DNA of 64,000 nucleotides. It comes from Aliiroseovarius subalbicans. GTDB lineage: Bacteria; Pseudomonadota; Alphaproteobacteria; Rhodobacterales; Rhodobacteraceae. The translations under genes were made by a program, and so were the position numbers. This document shows positions 10,268-19,490 of this stretch, one piece after another (position 1 is the stretch's first letter; each line of letters starts with the position of its first letter). The stretch spans positions 20,996 through 84,995 of the forward strand of contig NZ_JALBYQ010000007.1 in NCBI RefSeq assembly GCF_022678625.1, in the 5' to 3' direction. The notes under the pieces were generated by a model that saw only the letters and a list, made by a program, of their open reading frames with translations, ran no database searches and was not told the origin of the DNA.

Positions 10268-11676
10268 TAAACTACGACGTCCCTGTCCACGAGAACGGTC
10301 ACGCTGGCGCCCTGGTCAACATAGATCGTCGGCGCCAAGGAGACTTGATCCGCGATGACCGAACTGGTGGCATCCGACAGGTCGGAACCGATATTCGCGA
10401 GCACATCTGCGGCAGTCTCATCCTGAACCCGTTCTGCGGCCACAGACGGTGCGGCACCGATGATCGAGATCAGGGCGGCCCCGCCAAAGCGTTCAAGGAA
10501 CTTGGTGTCGACCAGTCCGGTCAAACCGGATCGACCAAGCTGATCCCCACCGACCGCCGAGATATCGATTGAGGTTCCATCGGGTGTGAGGATGCGGGTC
10601 CAGAGGATCAGGATGCGTTTCTGGTTCACCTCGATGCCGGAGCGATATTGGCCGAAGAGGCGTGATCCACGCGGGATTAGAATCCGATCTCCGGAAAACG
10701 CTGGCACGGGTTCGGAGACCACCGCGACGACATTGCCCGGCAAGTCGCTGTTGATCGCTGTCTGCAGCGCGGCCTGGATCACTGATCCTTGCGCGAGGGT
10801 GCGGTCCGGGAATTCCATACGGGAGGCTTCCTCAACCTCAAGCGGCCGGGCGGCGGTTTGCAGATAGGCTTCGTTTTCGGAGAGCGGGGTGCCTTGTCCG
10901 GCTGGTGTTGCCCCCGGCGTTCCCGGTGAAGCAGCTGTAGCGCCGTGACCATCGGCATAGACAATAGCGGGTGACCTGATTTGCGCGGTGAGGAGTTCCG
11001 CCGCCGCGCGCTTGGCTTCCCGTTGTCGCTGTTCTTCTTCCTGCCGACGACGTTCCTCGAGAAGACGCTGATCGGCAATGAGGGCACCCTGATGCAACTC
11101 GGCCTCGAGCGCTTCCCGCTGCGCGCGTTCCGCATCGAGCAGGCTTTGCAGACTGCTCATGCGGGATGCGTTTTCCCGCTCCAAGGCTGTCAGCTCACGC
11201 TCCCTTTCTGCGATCTGCTCTTCGAGCGCTTTGGTTTGGGCATCAAACGCATCGCGCAGATCACCAACGGCGGCTTGGATTTCCGCATTGCGCTCGGATT
11301 GGCTGGCGGCGAGGGCCTCGCGCAGTCGGGCCAGTTCGTCGAGCACTTCGCGGCTCGGTTCCGGGGCAGGGGTGGCCGGCACGTCCAGCGCCTCTTCAAC
11401 CGCGATCAGCGCGTCATTGACCCGCCGATCGGTTTCATCTGGGGGGAATTCCAGACGTCCGCCGCCGGGCCGTCCATCCTGGAATGGCGTGACTTCGGAT
11501 GTCTCGAGCGGTGTGGTGCCGACTTGGGCGCTGGTAGCGAGCCAGTAGGCCACACCAGCGCCGCCGAGCCCTATTGCTATCGCGAAGGCACCCACACCAA
11601 TGCCGCCCGCGCGGGGCTTTGTCTTGCCGTCCTTGAACGTGTCGAGGCGTTCCTGCAGATCGGGATCATCAGCCAT
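10264..11676 (-). CDS. virB10: VirB10 (TrbI family) core-complex protein
   Basis: Spans inner and outer membranes and links ATPase energy to the T4SS channel. 470 aa: short cytoplasmic tail, one TM helix near residues 27-47 (AFAIAIGLGGAGVAYWLA), a Pro/Glu-rich then long charged coiled-coil region (about 110-230, rich in E, R and Q), and the C-terminal beta-barrel TrbI domain (NVVAVVSEPVPAFSGDRILIPRGS, GSRLFGQYRSG). The stop overlaps the virB11 start; it begins two bases after virB9. Confidence 0.95.
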   Translation of the reverse strand: MADDPDLQERLDTFKDGKTKPRAGGIGVGAFAIAIGLGGAGVAYWLATSAQVGTTPLETSEVTPFQDGRPGGGRLEFPPDETDRRVNDALIAVEEALDVPATPAPEPSREVLDELARLREALAASQSERNAEIQAAVGDLRDAFDAQTKALEEQIAERERELTALERENASRMSSLQSLLDAERAQREALEAELHQGALIADQRLLEERRRQEEEQRQREAKRAAAELLTAQIRSPAIVYADGHGATAASPGTPGATPAGQGTPLSENEAYLQTAARPLEVEEASRMEFPDRTLAQGSVIQAALQTAINSDLPGNVVAVVSEPVPAFSGDRILIPRGSRLFGQYRSGIEVNQKRILILWTRILTPDGTSIDISAVGGDQLGRSGLTGLVDTKFLERFGGAALISIIGAAPSVAAERVQDETAADVLANIGSDLSDATSSVIADQVSLAPTIYVDQGASVTVLVDRDVVVY

Positions 11677-11678
11677 GG

Positions 11679-12398
11679 TTAGTTGCTCACATAGATGGCG
11701 GTGCGATCCCGCGCGACGCAGAGCGCCTCGTCATCGATCCGCAGAGTCCAATAGTCATTCACACCGAGCACGCGGACTGTGTTGCCATCCTGGGTCCAGT
11801 TGACAGTGCGTTCACGACCCGCGTCGTCAGCCTTGAATATCGCGGGCTGGCGACCGTTTTCGGGGAAGGTGAAATAGGTGTAGCGCCCATCGTCATAGAC
11901 CGTTGCCGGGCGGAAATCGCTTTCGCCGGAGACGAGATAAGAGTAGTTGCGCGGCGCCTCAAAGCCCTTGGGTGTGTTTGTCCGTGCCCGGCGCGCATCC
12001 TCCGGATAGCGAAACCGTACCTCGAAGAACATGCCCGTCCGGTTCGGGATCGAGCCTTCGCGCAGATGGAAAGAATAGCTCCGCCGATTGGTGATCACCG
12101 TCATGTTGGTGGAGGCCCCTTCAACATGGGGCTTGATGGTGAGCACGTTGCCAAGTTCAGGGATTGGATCAACCTGGAAGCTTTCCGTGTCACCGACGAT
12201 CACAGCTTCGAACCGCTCGCCACGCCCGAAATGGATCGTGGTCGAATGGCGCAAATCGGTCTCGATGCGGAACACCTGGTTTTCGTTGTAGACGGCGTAG
12301 CGGATGCGAACATCAAGCGGACCGCCTGTGGGCGTGGCCTCGGCGAGGGCGGTGGCTGGCAAGGCAAGTGCCAGCAAGAGAAGGGGCAGCAGATTCAT
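11679..12398 (-). CDS. virB9: VirB9 (TrbG family) core-complex protein
   Basis: Periplasmic/outer-membrane component that binds VirB7 lipoprotein and the VirB10 C-terminus. 239 aa with a clear signal peptide (MNLLPLLLLALALPATALA). The N-terminal domain shows IHFGRGERFEAVIVGD and the LTIKPH..TNMTVITNRRSYSFHL pattern of VirB9/CagX proteins; the C-terminal domain has FRPATVYDDGRYTYFTFP. Normal length for the family. Packed two bases from both neighbours. Confidence 0.94.
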   Translation of the reverse strand: MNLLPLLLLALALPATALAEATPTGGPLDVRIRYAVYNENQVFRIETDLRHSTTIHFGRGERFEAVIVGDTESFQVDPIPELGNVLTIKPHVEGASTNMTVITNRRSYSFHLREGSIPNRTGMFFEVRFRYPEDARRARTNTPKGFEAPRNYSYLVSGESDFRPATVYDDGRYTYFTFPENGRQPAIFKADDAGRERTVNWTQDGNTVRVLGVNDYWTLRIDDEALCVARDRTAIYVSN

Positions 12399-12400
12399 GA

Positions 12401-13057
12401 TCAGTTCTCGAGAGTTTCGGCATCGACGCGGTAGGAGGTGACGACAAAGCCAAGGGGGTTGGCCCAGACATCCTGCAGGCGCTGGCGGGTTTCCGGGCGG
12501 AATTCATAGGCGAGGGTGGCGACATAGGGCCGGGTCACGGTGCGCGTGTCGCGCTCACGTCGGAGCGTTCGGGTGAAGCGGACCTGGGCGACGCCCGGTT
12601 CGATCTGGTTCACCGAGCGGATGACCACGTCGATCTTGGCCTCGCGGCCATAGACGGTGATCGGGTAATCCTCGTTGGTCGAGGACCAGAGATCGCGCAG
12701 GGTGCGGGCGGCATCGCCTTCGGAACGGTCAAGCACCGAGTTGATGCGTTGCTCACCATCGGTGAGATCATAGGTCTCACGGTCATCAACATAGGCGACA
12801 AGATTGGCCTGGATGATGGCGTCGCTTTCATCGAGGGTGAGGGCGGCGACTTGCGATACGCGATCCATCTCGCCGGTTTCCTTGTCGACGACGACGACAA
12901 AGGTCTCGACGGATTTGAGCGGGAAGAGTGAGACAGCGCCGAGAAACCCGGCCAGCCCGACGACCACGCCTGCCGCTGCCACGAAATACGCAAATCGCTC
13001 ACGCCGCCTTGGCCCATAGATGAAATCCGCCTCGAAGGCGTCACGTGCTTTGCTCAT
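12401..13057 (-). CDS. virB8: VirB8 inner-membrane assembly factor
   Basis: Bitopic inner-membrane protein needed to nucleate the T4SS. 218 aa: cytoplasmic tail with the charged GPRRRERF stretch, one TM helix around residues 24-46, then the periplasmic VirB8 fold with KETGEMDRVSQV and the C-terminal VTRPYVATLAYEF and NPLGFVVTSYRVDAE, typical of this family. The neighbours (virB6 upstream, virB9 downstream) match the canonical order. Confidence 0.94.
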   Translation of the reverse strand: MSKARDAFEADFIYGPRRRERFAYFVAAAGVVVGLAGFLGAVSLFPLKSVETFVVVVDKETGEMDRVSQVAALTLDESDAIIQANLVAYVDDRETYDLTDGEQRINSVLDRSEGDAARTLRDLWSSTNEDYPITVYGREAKIDVVIRSVNQIEPGVAQVRFTRTLRRERDTRTVTRPYVATLAYEFRPETRQRLQDVWANPLGFVVTSYRVDAETLEN

Positions 13058-13060
13058 GGA

Positions 13061-14086
13061 TCAGGTGGCCTCGTTGGAACTGCGAAGGGATTTGGCGCGG
13101 GCAAGAACGGCGCCTGGGGTTTGGCGAATGACCTGGCCGGCCTTAACCACGCCATCGCTGGTGGCGCGTTGAAGTTCATGGGGTGTCTTGCCGGTGGCCA
13201 TACGGGCGGCCCCACCGGTGCCGTATTCGCCCGCGTTCACGACGCCCTGCCGCGCGAGGCCCGTGAGACCGATGGCATTGGATGCGATGCCGACGACGCC
13301 GGTGAGATTCGAGGCGATGTAGGGCACCGAGGCCATGATGCCAGCACTCAGGATAAGGATGACGAGGAAGGGCAGGATCAGGCTGACCGTGGCCACGTTG
13401 TCGGGATCGGCGGAGGACGCCCCTACGCTCTCGGCGATGGCGACGATGATGCCGGCGGCACCGGCTGCGGCCACTGGCATCAGGGCGTAGCCAATGGTGG
13501 CGCGCGACCAGGCCTCAAAGAGCGATTGGGTGGGTTTGAACAGTGAGGCCAGTATCATGAAGGGCGCGATGACAATCATCAGGGTGAAGACGATCTTGGC
13601 GAAGGCGATGATCCCGGCGGTGACAGCAGCAAAGATGGCTGACAGAACAAAGAAGATCGCACCCAGGACCGCGCCGAAGACCCAGCCCGCATTATCCCCG
13701 ATCGCATCGCCATAGGCGGTGATGCGATTGACCATGGAATCGAGGCTTTCATAGACGCCGGCTTCGTCGCCGGATGCCGTGAGAGATAGGATGCGGGCCC
13801 CGATGGCGTCTGGAACGTCCGTTGCGATCCCGTAGATGATGGAGAAATTGTCCCAACTCTGGGCGAATAGGCCGACCAGGGCTACTTTGATCCCAAAGGC
13901 AAACGCGCTTCCGAAATTCATGGGTCGTAACTGCATCACGACATTGACGCCGAGTAGTATCAGCAAGACGCCTGAACCGATGGAAATCACGTCGCCGATT
14001 TGGCCTGCGGCCTGGACAAACCCAGCTTCCGCGACGGAGTCGATGGCGTCATCCACCTCGCTGAGTATGTCGCGAATGATCCCCAT
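13061..14086 (-). CDS. virB6: VirB6 polytopic inner-membrane protein
   Basis: Inner-membrane channel component. 341 aa with at least five strongly hydrophobic stretches (near residues 28-50, 68-85, 134-160, 162-190, 212-245) and a polar C-terminal tail rich in Gly, Ala and Thr. The segment FVLSAIFAAVTAGIIAFAKIVFTLMIVIAPF is cut here only as description; it fits TrbL/VirB6. The start ATG overlaps the previous stop as TAATG. Assigned by hydropathy, length and position rather than by a sharp motif. Confidence 0.88.
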   Translation of the reverse strand: MGIIRDILSEVDDAIDSVAEAGFVQAAGQIGDVISIGSGVLLILLGVNVVMQLRPMNFGSAFAFGIKVALVGLFAQSWDNFSIIYGIATDVPDAIGARILSLTASGDEAGVYESLDSMVNRITAYGDAIGDNAGWVFGAVLGAIFFVLSAIFAAVTAGIIAFAKIVFTLMIVIAPFMILASLFKPTQSLFEAWSRATIGYALMPVAAAGAAGIIVAIAESVGASSADPDNVATVSLILPFLVILILSAGIMASVPYIASNLTGVVGIASNAIGLTGLARQGVVNAGEYGTGGAARMATGKTPHELQRATSDGVVKAGQVIRQTPGAVLARAKSLRSSNEAT

Positions 14087-14472
14087 TACTCTGAGCAGAC
14101 CTCTTGGAGCTCGGCTTCCAGAGCGCCGGCTTCTCCTCGCAGAGCGATAACATCGAAGGGGAGTTTTGGGTTGTCAGACGTCTGGAACCGTTCATGCGCA
14201 ACGATGGCGTCATCCCATGACACCGCATCGAACTGGCAGCCACAGTTGCGCGCCTCAATGGCCCTTTCCGCCGCGATGATACGGAGGATTTCTCGGTAGC
14301 CATTGCGGACAAGGGCGAAGGAATGCAGTTCGCGCGGCGGTCGCGGTGCCACACAGGGCAAGGCGGGTTCTTCAGGCTGAGCCATGGTTTCAAAGCTGCC
14401 GGAAGTCTGGGCGAAACCCGGGCCTGCGAAGGCCAGCAAAAGCCCAAGCGCGATATCGATACGTCGGATCAT
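14086..14472 (-). CDS. Small secreted T4SS-associated protein, function unknown
   Basis: 128 aa with a signal peptide ending near FAGPGFAQ. The mature part has several Cys (ALPCVAPRP, NCGCQF, EVCSE), consistent with a disulfide-bonded periplasmic protein. Its ATGA start overlaps the virB5 stop and its stop overlaps the virB6 start, so it is plainly an operon member. No family was recognised. It occupies a slot where some T4SS loci carry entry-exclusion or stabilising proteins, but that is only positional. Confidence 0.75.
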   Translation of the reverse strand: MIRRIDIALGLLLAFAGPGFAQTSGSFETMAQPEEPALPCVAPRPPRELHSFALVRNGYREILRIIAAERAIEARNCGCQFDAVSWDDAIVAHERFQTSDNPKLPFDVIALRGEAGALEAELQEVCSE

Positions 14473-15233
14473 TCCGGAACCTCCATGGAGCGGAAGCGCC
14501 GTTCGGCGGCGAGAGTGGCGGCATCGACAACGCCGAGTTGGCCCGCGCTTACGCCCTGGGCCGCTTCGAGCCGCCAGATCTGGGTCATGATGATCCCAAG
14601 CTCGGCGGTGACACGGGTGTTGAGATCGACCGCCGCCTTCAGCCCGTCCTGATCATCAATGAGGCCCACCATGGTTTCCAACCGCTCAAGGCTGGCCCCG
14701 GCCTCCCCGTGGGATTCTTGCGCTGCCACCGAGAGCATGGCGCTGGCACCTGCCGAGGTGGCGAGGCGGTTGTCGGCGGGTTCCGTGGAGGAGGATAGGT
14801 CAGACAAGTGTGTTGATGTGAGACCTGTTCCGGTGAGTGCGGTCTCGACCTGGCCCGACAAGTCCGATCCGGAGATAAACCCGGAGGTAAAATCCCCGTT
14901 CGCCAGTGCCTGCAAGGTTTCGAGGGGTCCGACCATGGCGCCGCGCAACTCTTCGAACTCTTCGATCGTGGCGAAGAGATCACCAAGCCCGTTGCCGTTG
15001 ATAAGAGAGCGCAATTGGGCCTCAAGGTTTTCGAGCTGCATGAGTTGGGTTTCCAACTCACGCCGGAGCGTGGTCAACTGCTCGTGCTGGATGCCGAGAT
15101 CCTCAGCCATGTGTTCGAGTTGCAATAGAAGCTGACGAAGGGCCTGGCCATCGAAGGTCGGCACGCCCTGGGAAAGGGCAGGGGATGTGCAAAGGGCAAG
15201 CGCGGTGACTGCGCTAAGTAGAACGCGTTTCAT
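14469..15233 (-). CDS. virB5: VirB5/TrbJ-like minor pilus protein
   Basis: 254 aa, signal peptide MKRVLLSAVTALALCTSPALS, then helical heptad-rich sequence (residues 30-75) and a C-terminal helix pair with GLKAAVDLNTRVTAELGIIM. It would sit at the pilus tip or stalk. Its C-terminal 75 residues are clearly homologous to those of the upstream gene (LKAAVDLNT versus VKAAIELNT, and both end in MEVxE), so the two are paralogues. It overlaps both neighbours by 4 bp (ATGA). Confidence 0.82.
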   Translation of the reverse strand: MKRVLLSAVTALALCTSPALSQGVPTFDGQALRQLLLQLEHMAEDLGIQHEQLTTLRRELETQLMQLENLEAQLRSLINGNGLGDLFATIEEFEELRGAMVGPLETLQALANGDFTSGFISGSDLSGQVETALTGTGLTSTHLSDLSSSTEPADNRLATSAGASAMLSVAAQESHGEAGASLERLETMVGLIDDQDGLKAAVDLNTRVTAELGIIMTQIWRLEAAQGVSAGQLGVVDAATLAAERRFRSMEVPE

Positions 15234-16348
15234 TCGGAAACCTCCATGGCCATGAACTCCCTCTCTTCAATACGATTCACGACCAGATGCTGGGCATGGG
15301 CTGCCTCGCGCATCTGGTTTGCCGCCATCAGTCGCACACGGAGAGAGAGAATGCGGGCGATCTCGGCCCGCGCGTAGGTGTTGAGTTCGATCGCGGCCTT
15401 CACGTTCGGCTGTTCATCGATTTGCCGGATGATCGCCGCGAGACGGTTGACCACCTGCTCGGTCGTGGCATGGGCATCGGCAGCGTAGTAGAGGCTTGCA
15501 TCCGAGATGTTCGAATACTCCGCCAGCGCCATATCGGCAGGTGTCAACGTGCCGAGCGCGTCCGCGCCGCCAACCACGGCCAAGTACTCGTTGTAGAAAC
15601 GCGAGATATTGCGCACGTAGCCCTGGGTTTCCGGGAAGGGCGGGACACCACCATATTGCTGCACACGACCGGGCCCGGCGTTATAGGCGGCCAATGCGTG
15701 CGGGATGTTCCCGAAACTGTTCAATTGTGTGGTGATGTAGCGCGCGCCGCCGCGCAGATTGTCCATCACGTCATAGCGGTCGACGCCCATATCAGAGGCG
15801 GTGCCGGGCATGAGTTGGGTGAGACCGTAGGCGCCGACGGGGCTTTGCGCGGTGACGCTGAACCGACTTTCCTGTTTGATCAGGGCTTGGAACAGGCAAC
15901 GCCATTGGGTTGGGGAAAGACCGGCCCGCGCCACGCCGGGCGATCCGGCATATTCCGCGGCGACCTGCACGATCATCATCTCGATGGTCTCGCGGCCCTC
16001 CCCAAAGAGGCGGCTGTCCATCGGATGATTAGAGGTAGACGGATAGATCGCCGAGGCCGGAAAACTGGCATTGCCCTCAAGGGACTGGATGTTGAACCCC
16101 TGTCCGGTGATTGCATTAGTGATCTCTTCCAGCACGCGCAGCTGTTCGGCCTGGATCTCGGCCAGTTGTTCTTCGGTAGAAAGAACCTCGCGTTGTGTTG
16201 CCGCATCCTCGCCCAACTGACCAAGCATTGCGACCAGCTGCCCTAGCCCGGAATTGTCCTGGACCGGTACGCCTTGCGCGAGCGCGACAAAAGGCAGGCA
16301 GACAGGCAGACAGAATGTGGCTGCAGATATGAGGAGGGCGGTACGCAT
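15230..16348 (-). CDS. Lytic transglycosylase with VirB5-like flanks (composite T4SS protein)
   Basis: 372 aa. After a signal peptide comes a VirB5-like helical segment (AQGVPVQDN..., residues 25-90), then an SLT domain (about 140-260) with catalytic Glu160 in LIKQESRF and the family motifs GAYGLTQLMPGTA and ALAAYNAGPGRV, then a VirB5-like C-terminus (about 300-372) matching the next gene. The likely role is local cleavage of peptidoglycan while being held at the pilus assembly site. ATG 16348 was chosen because it overlaps the preceding lipoprotein stop as TGATG; a longer form from 16378 is possible. Confidence 0.85.
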   Translation of the reverse strand: MRTALLISAATFCLPVCLPFVALAQGVPVQDNSGLGQLVAMLGQLGEDAATQREVLSTEEQLAEIQAEQLRVLEEITNAITGQGFNIQSLEGNASFPASAIYPSTSNHPMDSRLFGEGRETIEMMIVQVAAEYAGSPGVARAGLSPTQWRCLFQALIKQESRFSVTAQSPVGAYGLTQLMPGTASDMGVDRYDVMDNLRGGARYITTQLNSFGNIPHALAAYNAGPGRVQQYGGVPPFPETQGYVRNISRFYNEYLAVVGGADALGTLTPADMALAEYSNISDASLYYAADAHATTEQVVNRLAAIIRQIDEQPNVKAAIELNTYARAEIARILSLRVRLMAANQMREAAHAQHLVVNRIEEREFMAMEVSE

Positions 16349-16542
16349 CAGCCGCCCAGCACCGGCTCGAATGCGCAATCACTATCGATGTCGGGGGATT
16401 TCGTGGAAAACGACAGGTGTGGGGTCGCGTTGCGAGACACCACCGGTTCGCCGTTCTTGCCAAAGCAGGGCGAGGTTTGCTCGGTGTAACGTTCACAAGC
16501 TGCAACGCCGAGAAGGGTGATCATTAACAAGGTCACTCGCAT
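16348..16542 (-). CDS. virB7: VirB7-like small lipoprotein
   Basis: 64 aa. A short signal peptide with lipobox LLGVAAC places a lipidated Cys at about residue 16, followed by a polar tail with one further Cys (SPCFGKNG) and another near the end. Size, lipobox and position suggest VirB7, which anchors VirB9 in the outer membrane; sequence conservation in VirB7 is low, so the symbol is provisional. The start lies 10 bp inside virB4. Confidence 0.7.
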   Translation of the reverse strand: MRVTLLMITLLGVAACERYTEQTSPCFGKNGEPVVSRNATPHLSFSTKSPDIDSDCAFEPVLGG

Positions 16543-18923
16543 GGTTTTCTCCAGAATTCAGGGTTGCTGCGCCAATCGGCGCCGACCTGCGCCTCTCCGG
16601 TCCGACCACCCCCAAGGATTGGGAGCAGGTCCCCAAGGGCGGACAGATCGGCATCGACAAAGAGGCTGTCACCGGCGGAGCGGACCAGAGCGATGCGCTG
16701 ACCGGCCGTTGGTTGGGTGAGCAGGGCGGCCTCCTTTTCCGAGACGCGCAGGAAGTCGTAATCGGTGGGCGTGGCGCGATCGTTGGGGAAAAGGATCTGG
16801 GTCGGGACGGTTTCAACGATGGTTTTGCCGACCCGCGCATCGCGCAATTGGCTTGGATATTGCGTCATCATCACCACGACGCAGTTCATCTTGCGCAGCG
16901 TCACCAGCCAGTTTTCCAGTCGTGCGCCAAAGTAGGGATCATCGAGAAGCTTCCAGGCTTCATCGAGTACGATGATCGTGGGACGGCGATCCTCGACCAC
17001 GCGTTCGATCTGACGAAAGATGTATGAAAGCACCGCCATGCGCTCTGTCGACATGTCGAGGATCTCGGTCATGTCAAACCCGACGATGTCACTGTCGAGC
17101 GCCAGGGTGGGGCCGGAGGGATTGGCGGCGAAGACCCAGCCATAACGTCCACCCGGCACCCATTCGCCGACGCGGGATTGCAACTCGCCGCCATCGTCGA
17201 GTGCGCGGAACAGGGTCTCGAAACTCTCGAAGGATTGCAGCGAAGCCCCGGCTTTCGCGTTCTGGCGCACCGCGCTTTGGATATGGCGGGACTGTTCGCC
17301 CGAGAGGGTGCCGTGGGTGGAAAGAAGCGTGCCCAGCCAGTCCGACAACCAGGCACGACCGCGTTCATCGGTTTCCGTGGCCAACGGGTTGAGCCCTGTG
17401 GGCACACCGGCCCGCACCTCGTGATACTTGCCGCCCAAGGCGCGCACGGCCATCTCGAGGCCGCGGTCCTTGTCGAAGAAGAACAGCCGCGTGCCGACGC
17501 GTTGCGACTGCGCCGCGAGAAAGGCCGTCGTCAGCGTCTTGCCGGTGCCGGTGCGGCCCAGCACCAGCGTATGGCCGACAGTGGGTTCTTTGACCGCGTC
17601 ACCCGCCTCGTGGAAATTGAACCTATAACCGGAGGTGCCAACGCTTGGCAGCACGGTGATCGGCTCGCCCCAGGGACTGTCCTTGCCACCGCGTCCTTCG
17701 ACCGATCCATGCAGCGCCGCGAAATCCGCGAAATTGATCGAGGAGATCGGCGTGCGTCGTGCCCGGTAGCCGAAGTTGCCTGGATGTTGTGCAAAATAGG
17801 TGGCTTTCAGTGCCATGTTCTCGCGCACGATCACCGCCATGATCTCCTGGCCCGCGCGCTTGATCTGTGCCGCGGCGCGTTCGAGCATGTCGCGGCTTTC
17901 TGCGTAGACTGCGATGGAGAGGTGATGATTGCCAAAGGCGATGCGGCCCGCTTCCTGATCATCTGCGGCAATGGCGAGTTGGTCGCGCAGTGACACGGCA
18001 GCATCGTCAGAGGCGTGCATCTGACGGATGATCCGCTGGATGCGCTCGGCCATGATATTGGTCGGGATCGGGGTGAAAGAATTGGTCAGCACCACGTCAA
18101 GCGGCAGGTCGAGCCCGTCGAGCAGCGTGACATCCGTGAGGGCCGGGTAGGATTTGATACTGAAGAGCGCCCCGTATCGGGTCGCACCGGTGGTGGCGCA
18201 CTCAACCCGGACCGTGTCGCCTTCGAAAGTTGCACGGACATCGCCCAACTGATGAGACAAGGGCAGGGCGCTTTGGCCAAAGGCGACCGGGGCAAACGAT
18301 CCGGAGTTCAGCGTGTTCAGAAACCCAAGCCATTCACCACCCGCCCTGGTCAGGCGCATTGGCTTGGCATTGGCAAGCGCAACCTCGAAGAACCCTACGA
18401 CTTCGTTCAACTCCTGCATCCGAGCCGCGCGATCCTTGACCCAGCCTTTACGGGCAAGGCCACGCAAGAGCGGCAGCCGAGAGGTCAGTTCAGGACGGCG
18501 CAGGATGGTGAGGTAAAGCTGTGTCTTCTTTGGTTGCAGGTCTGTTACGTGGCGCTGCCAACGCCGATCAATCTCAGCGGCAAAGCTGTCACCTTCAATG
18601 GGATGCAGCGAAAGATCCTGCGGCACCGAGATCCGATGCACATAAAAGCCAAAGAGATCGCCGGTCTGGGCGACGATGGCCGCAACGGCCCGGCGCAAGG
18701 CGTCGAGTTCGACGTCCGGCGTGGTCATCGGGTTGAGACCGTCAAGGCGAAGGGTGGCCATCAAGTCACCCTCACGCAGGATCATCACGTCTTCAGAGAC
18801 CCGCGCAAAATACGGCAGGTGCTCTGCGAGAAAGCTTTCCCTCGCGAAGGTGCTCCCGTCCGCCGCCATGAGGGCGGGGGAGGTGGGTTTTGAGCCATCA
18901 AGCGCCAAAGCTATCGCCCCCAT
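16533..18923 (-). CDS. virB4: VirB4 secretion ATPase
   Basis: The largest T4SS ATPase, energising pilus assembly and substrate transfer. 796 aa from ATG 18923. CagE/VirB4 N-terminal domain (SFLAEHLPYFARVSEDVMIL), Walker A (VLGRTGTGKTLTTAF), Walker B (PTIIVLDEAWKLLDDP) and the conserved MTQYPSQLRDA stretch. The start is uncertain: 18923 overlaps virB3 by 26 bp, while ATG 18869 leaves a 28-bp gap; neither has a good SD. Frame and length (family about 790) favour 18923 slightly. Confidence 0.94.
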   Translation of the reverse strand: MGAIALALDGSKPTSPALMAADGSTFARESFLAEHLPYFARVSEDVMILREGDLMATLRLDGLNPMTTPDVELDALRRAVAAIVAQTGDLFGFYVHRISVPQDLSLHPIEGDSFAAEIDRRWQRHVTDLQPKKTQLYLTILRRPELTSRLPLLRGLARKGWVKDRAARMQELNEVVGFFEVALANAKPMRLTRAGGEWLGFLNTLNSGSFAPVAFGQSALPLSHQLGDVRATFEGDTVRVECATTGATRYGALFSIKSYPALTDVTLLDGLDLPLDVVLTNSFTPIPTNIMAERIQRIIRQMHASDDAAVSLRDQLAIAADDQEAGRIAFGNHHLSIAVYAESRDMLERAAAQIKRAGQEIMAVIVRENMALKATYFAQHPGNFGYRARRTPISSINFADFAALHGSVEGRGGKDSPWGEPITVLPSVGTSGYRFNFHEAGDAVKEPTVGHTLVLGRTGTGKTLTTAFLAAQSQRVGTRLFFFDKDRGLEMAVRALGGKYHEVRAGVPTGLNPLATETDERGRAWLSDWLGTLLSTHGTLSGEQSRHIQSAVRQNAKAGASLQSFESFETLFRALDDGGELQSRVGEWVPGGRYGWVFAANPSGPTLALDSDIVGFDMTEILDMSTERMAVLSYIFRQIERVVEDRRPTIIVLDEAWKLLDDPYFGARLENWLVTLRKMNCVVVMMTQYPSQLRDARVGKTIVETVPTQILFPNDRATPTDYDFLRVSEKEAALLTQPTAGQRIALVRSAGDSLFVDADLSALGDLLPILGGGRTGEAQVGADWRSNPEFWRKPCE

Positions 18924-19176
18924 GCAAGGTACGGTTCTTCGTGCTTCGAACCGAGCCATAGGAAACCCGCAACACTTCGAAGAAATGCGGCTCCTTGTCG
19001 GCCACGAACCAGAGCACTGGGTAGGCGATGAGTCCAATCAGGAAGAACACCAGCGACTTGGTCCAGATGAAGGGCAGAACGACCCCCATGGCCAGCACGA
19101 CGAGGTAGCCGACAGGGAGGCCGAGATATTTCGGCGGGCGTGCAAGGCCCAGAAAGAGGGGGGAACGTTCCGACAT
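18898..19176 (-). CDS. virB3: VirB3 inner-membrane protein
   Basis: 92 aa with the typical VirB3 N-terminus (PLFLGLARPPKYLGLPVGYLV is the recognisable block, given here in part) and two TM helices near residues 22-40 and 43-60, then a polar tail with EPHFFEVLRVS. It partners VirB4 and is needed for pilus assembly. It starts 15 bp after virB2 and its 3' end overlaps the likely virB4 start. Confidence 0.9.
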   Translation of the reverse strand: MSERSPLFLGLARPPKYLGLPVGYLVVLAMGVVLPFIWTKSLVFFLIGLIAYPVLWFVADKEPHFFEVLRVSYGSVRSTKNRTLHGGDSFGA

Positions 19177-19191
19177 CGCTCTGGCTCGCTC

Positions 19192-19473
19192 TTAGGTGAA
19201 GCCGTCGACGATAGTGCCAGCCGAGAAGATCAGCACGATTCCGATGATGACGGAGGCGAACCATCCCCAGTTGAGGCGCCCCATCATGCACATGAAACCA
19301 GTGCCGATGACGGCAAGCGTGGCCACCGCGATGCCGATCGGCCCGGTGAGGGCAGCTTCGACCGTTTCCAGCATGGTCTGGATGGGGGAAAGGTCTTGCG
19401 CGAGCGCAGGGGTCGCCAGAAACGCCAAGGTTGTGGCGCATGGCAAAAGGTATCTTGGTCTGAGTTTCAGCAT
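19192..19473 (-). CDS. virB2: VirB2/TrbC major pilin
   Basis: 93 aa prepilin. Long signal peptide ending at LATPALAQ (cleavage near residue 25), then the pilin core with two hydrophobic helices (GPIGIAVATLAVIGTGFMCM and FASVIIGIVLIFSAGTIV) joined by a short basic loop (GRLNWG). This is the classical TrbC/VirB2 architecture. It lies between virB1 and virB3 as expected. Confidence 0.93.
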   Translation of the reverse strand: MLKLRPRYLLPCATTLAFLATPALAQDLSPIQTMLETVEAALTGPIGIAVATLAVIGTGFMCMMGRLNWGWFASVIIGIVLIFSAGTIVDGFT

Positions 19474-19490
19474 GGTTTTCCTTTTTGAGA

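Noticed and set aside
15287..16246. Long plus-strand frame opposite the SLT/VirB5 gene
   Set aside because: No domain or SD; opposite a well-supported operon gene.
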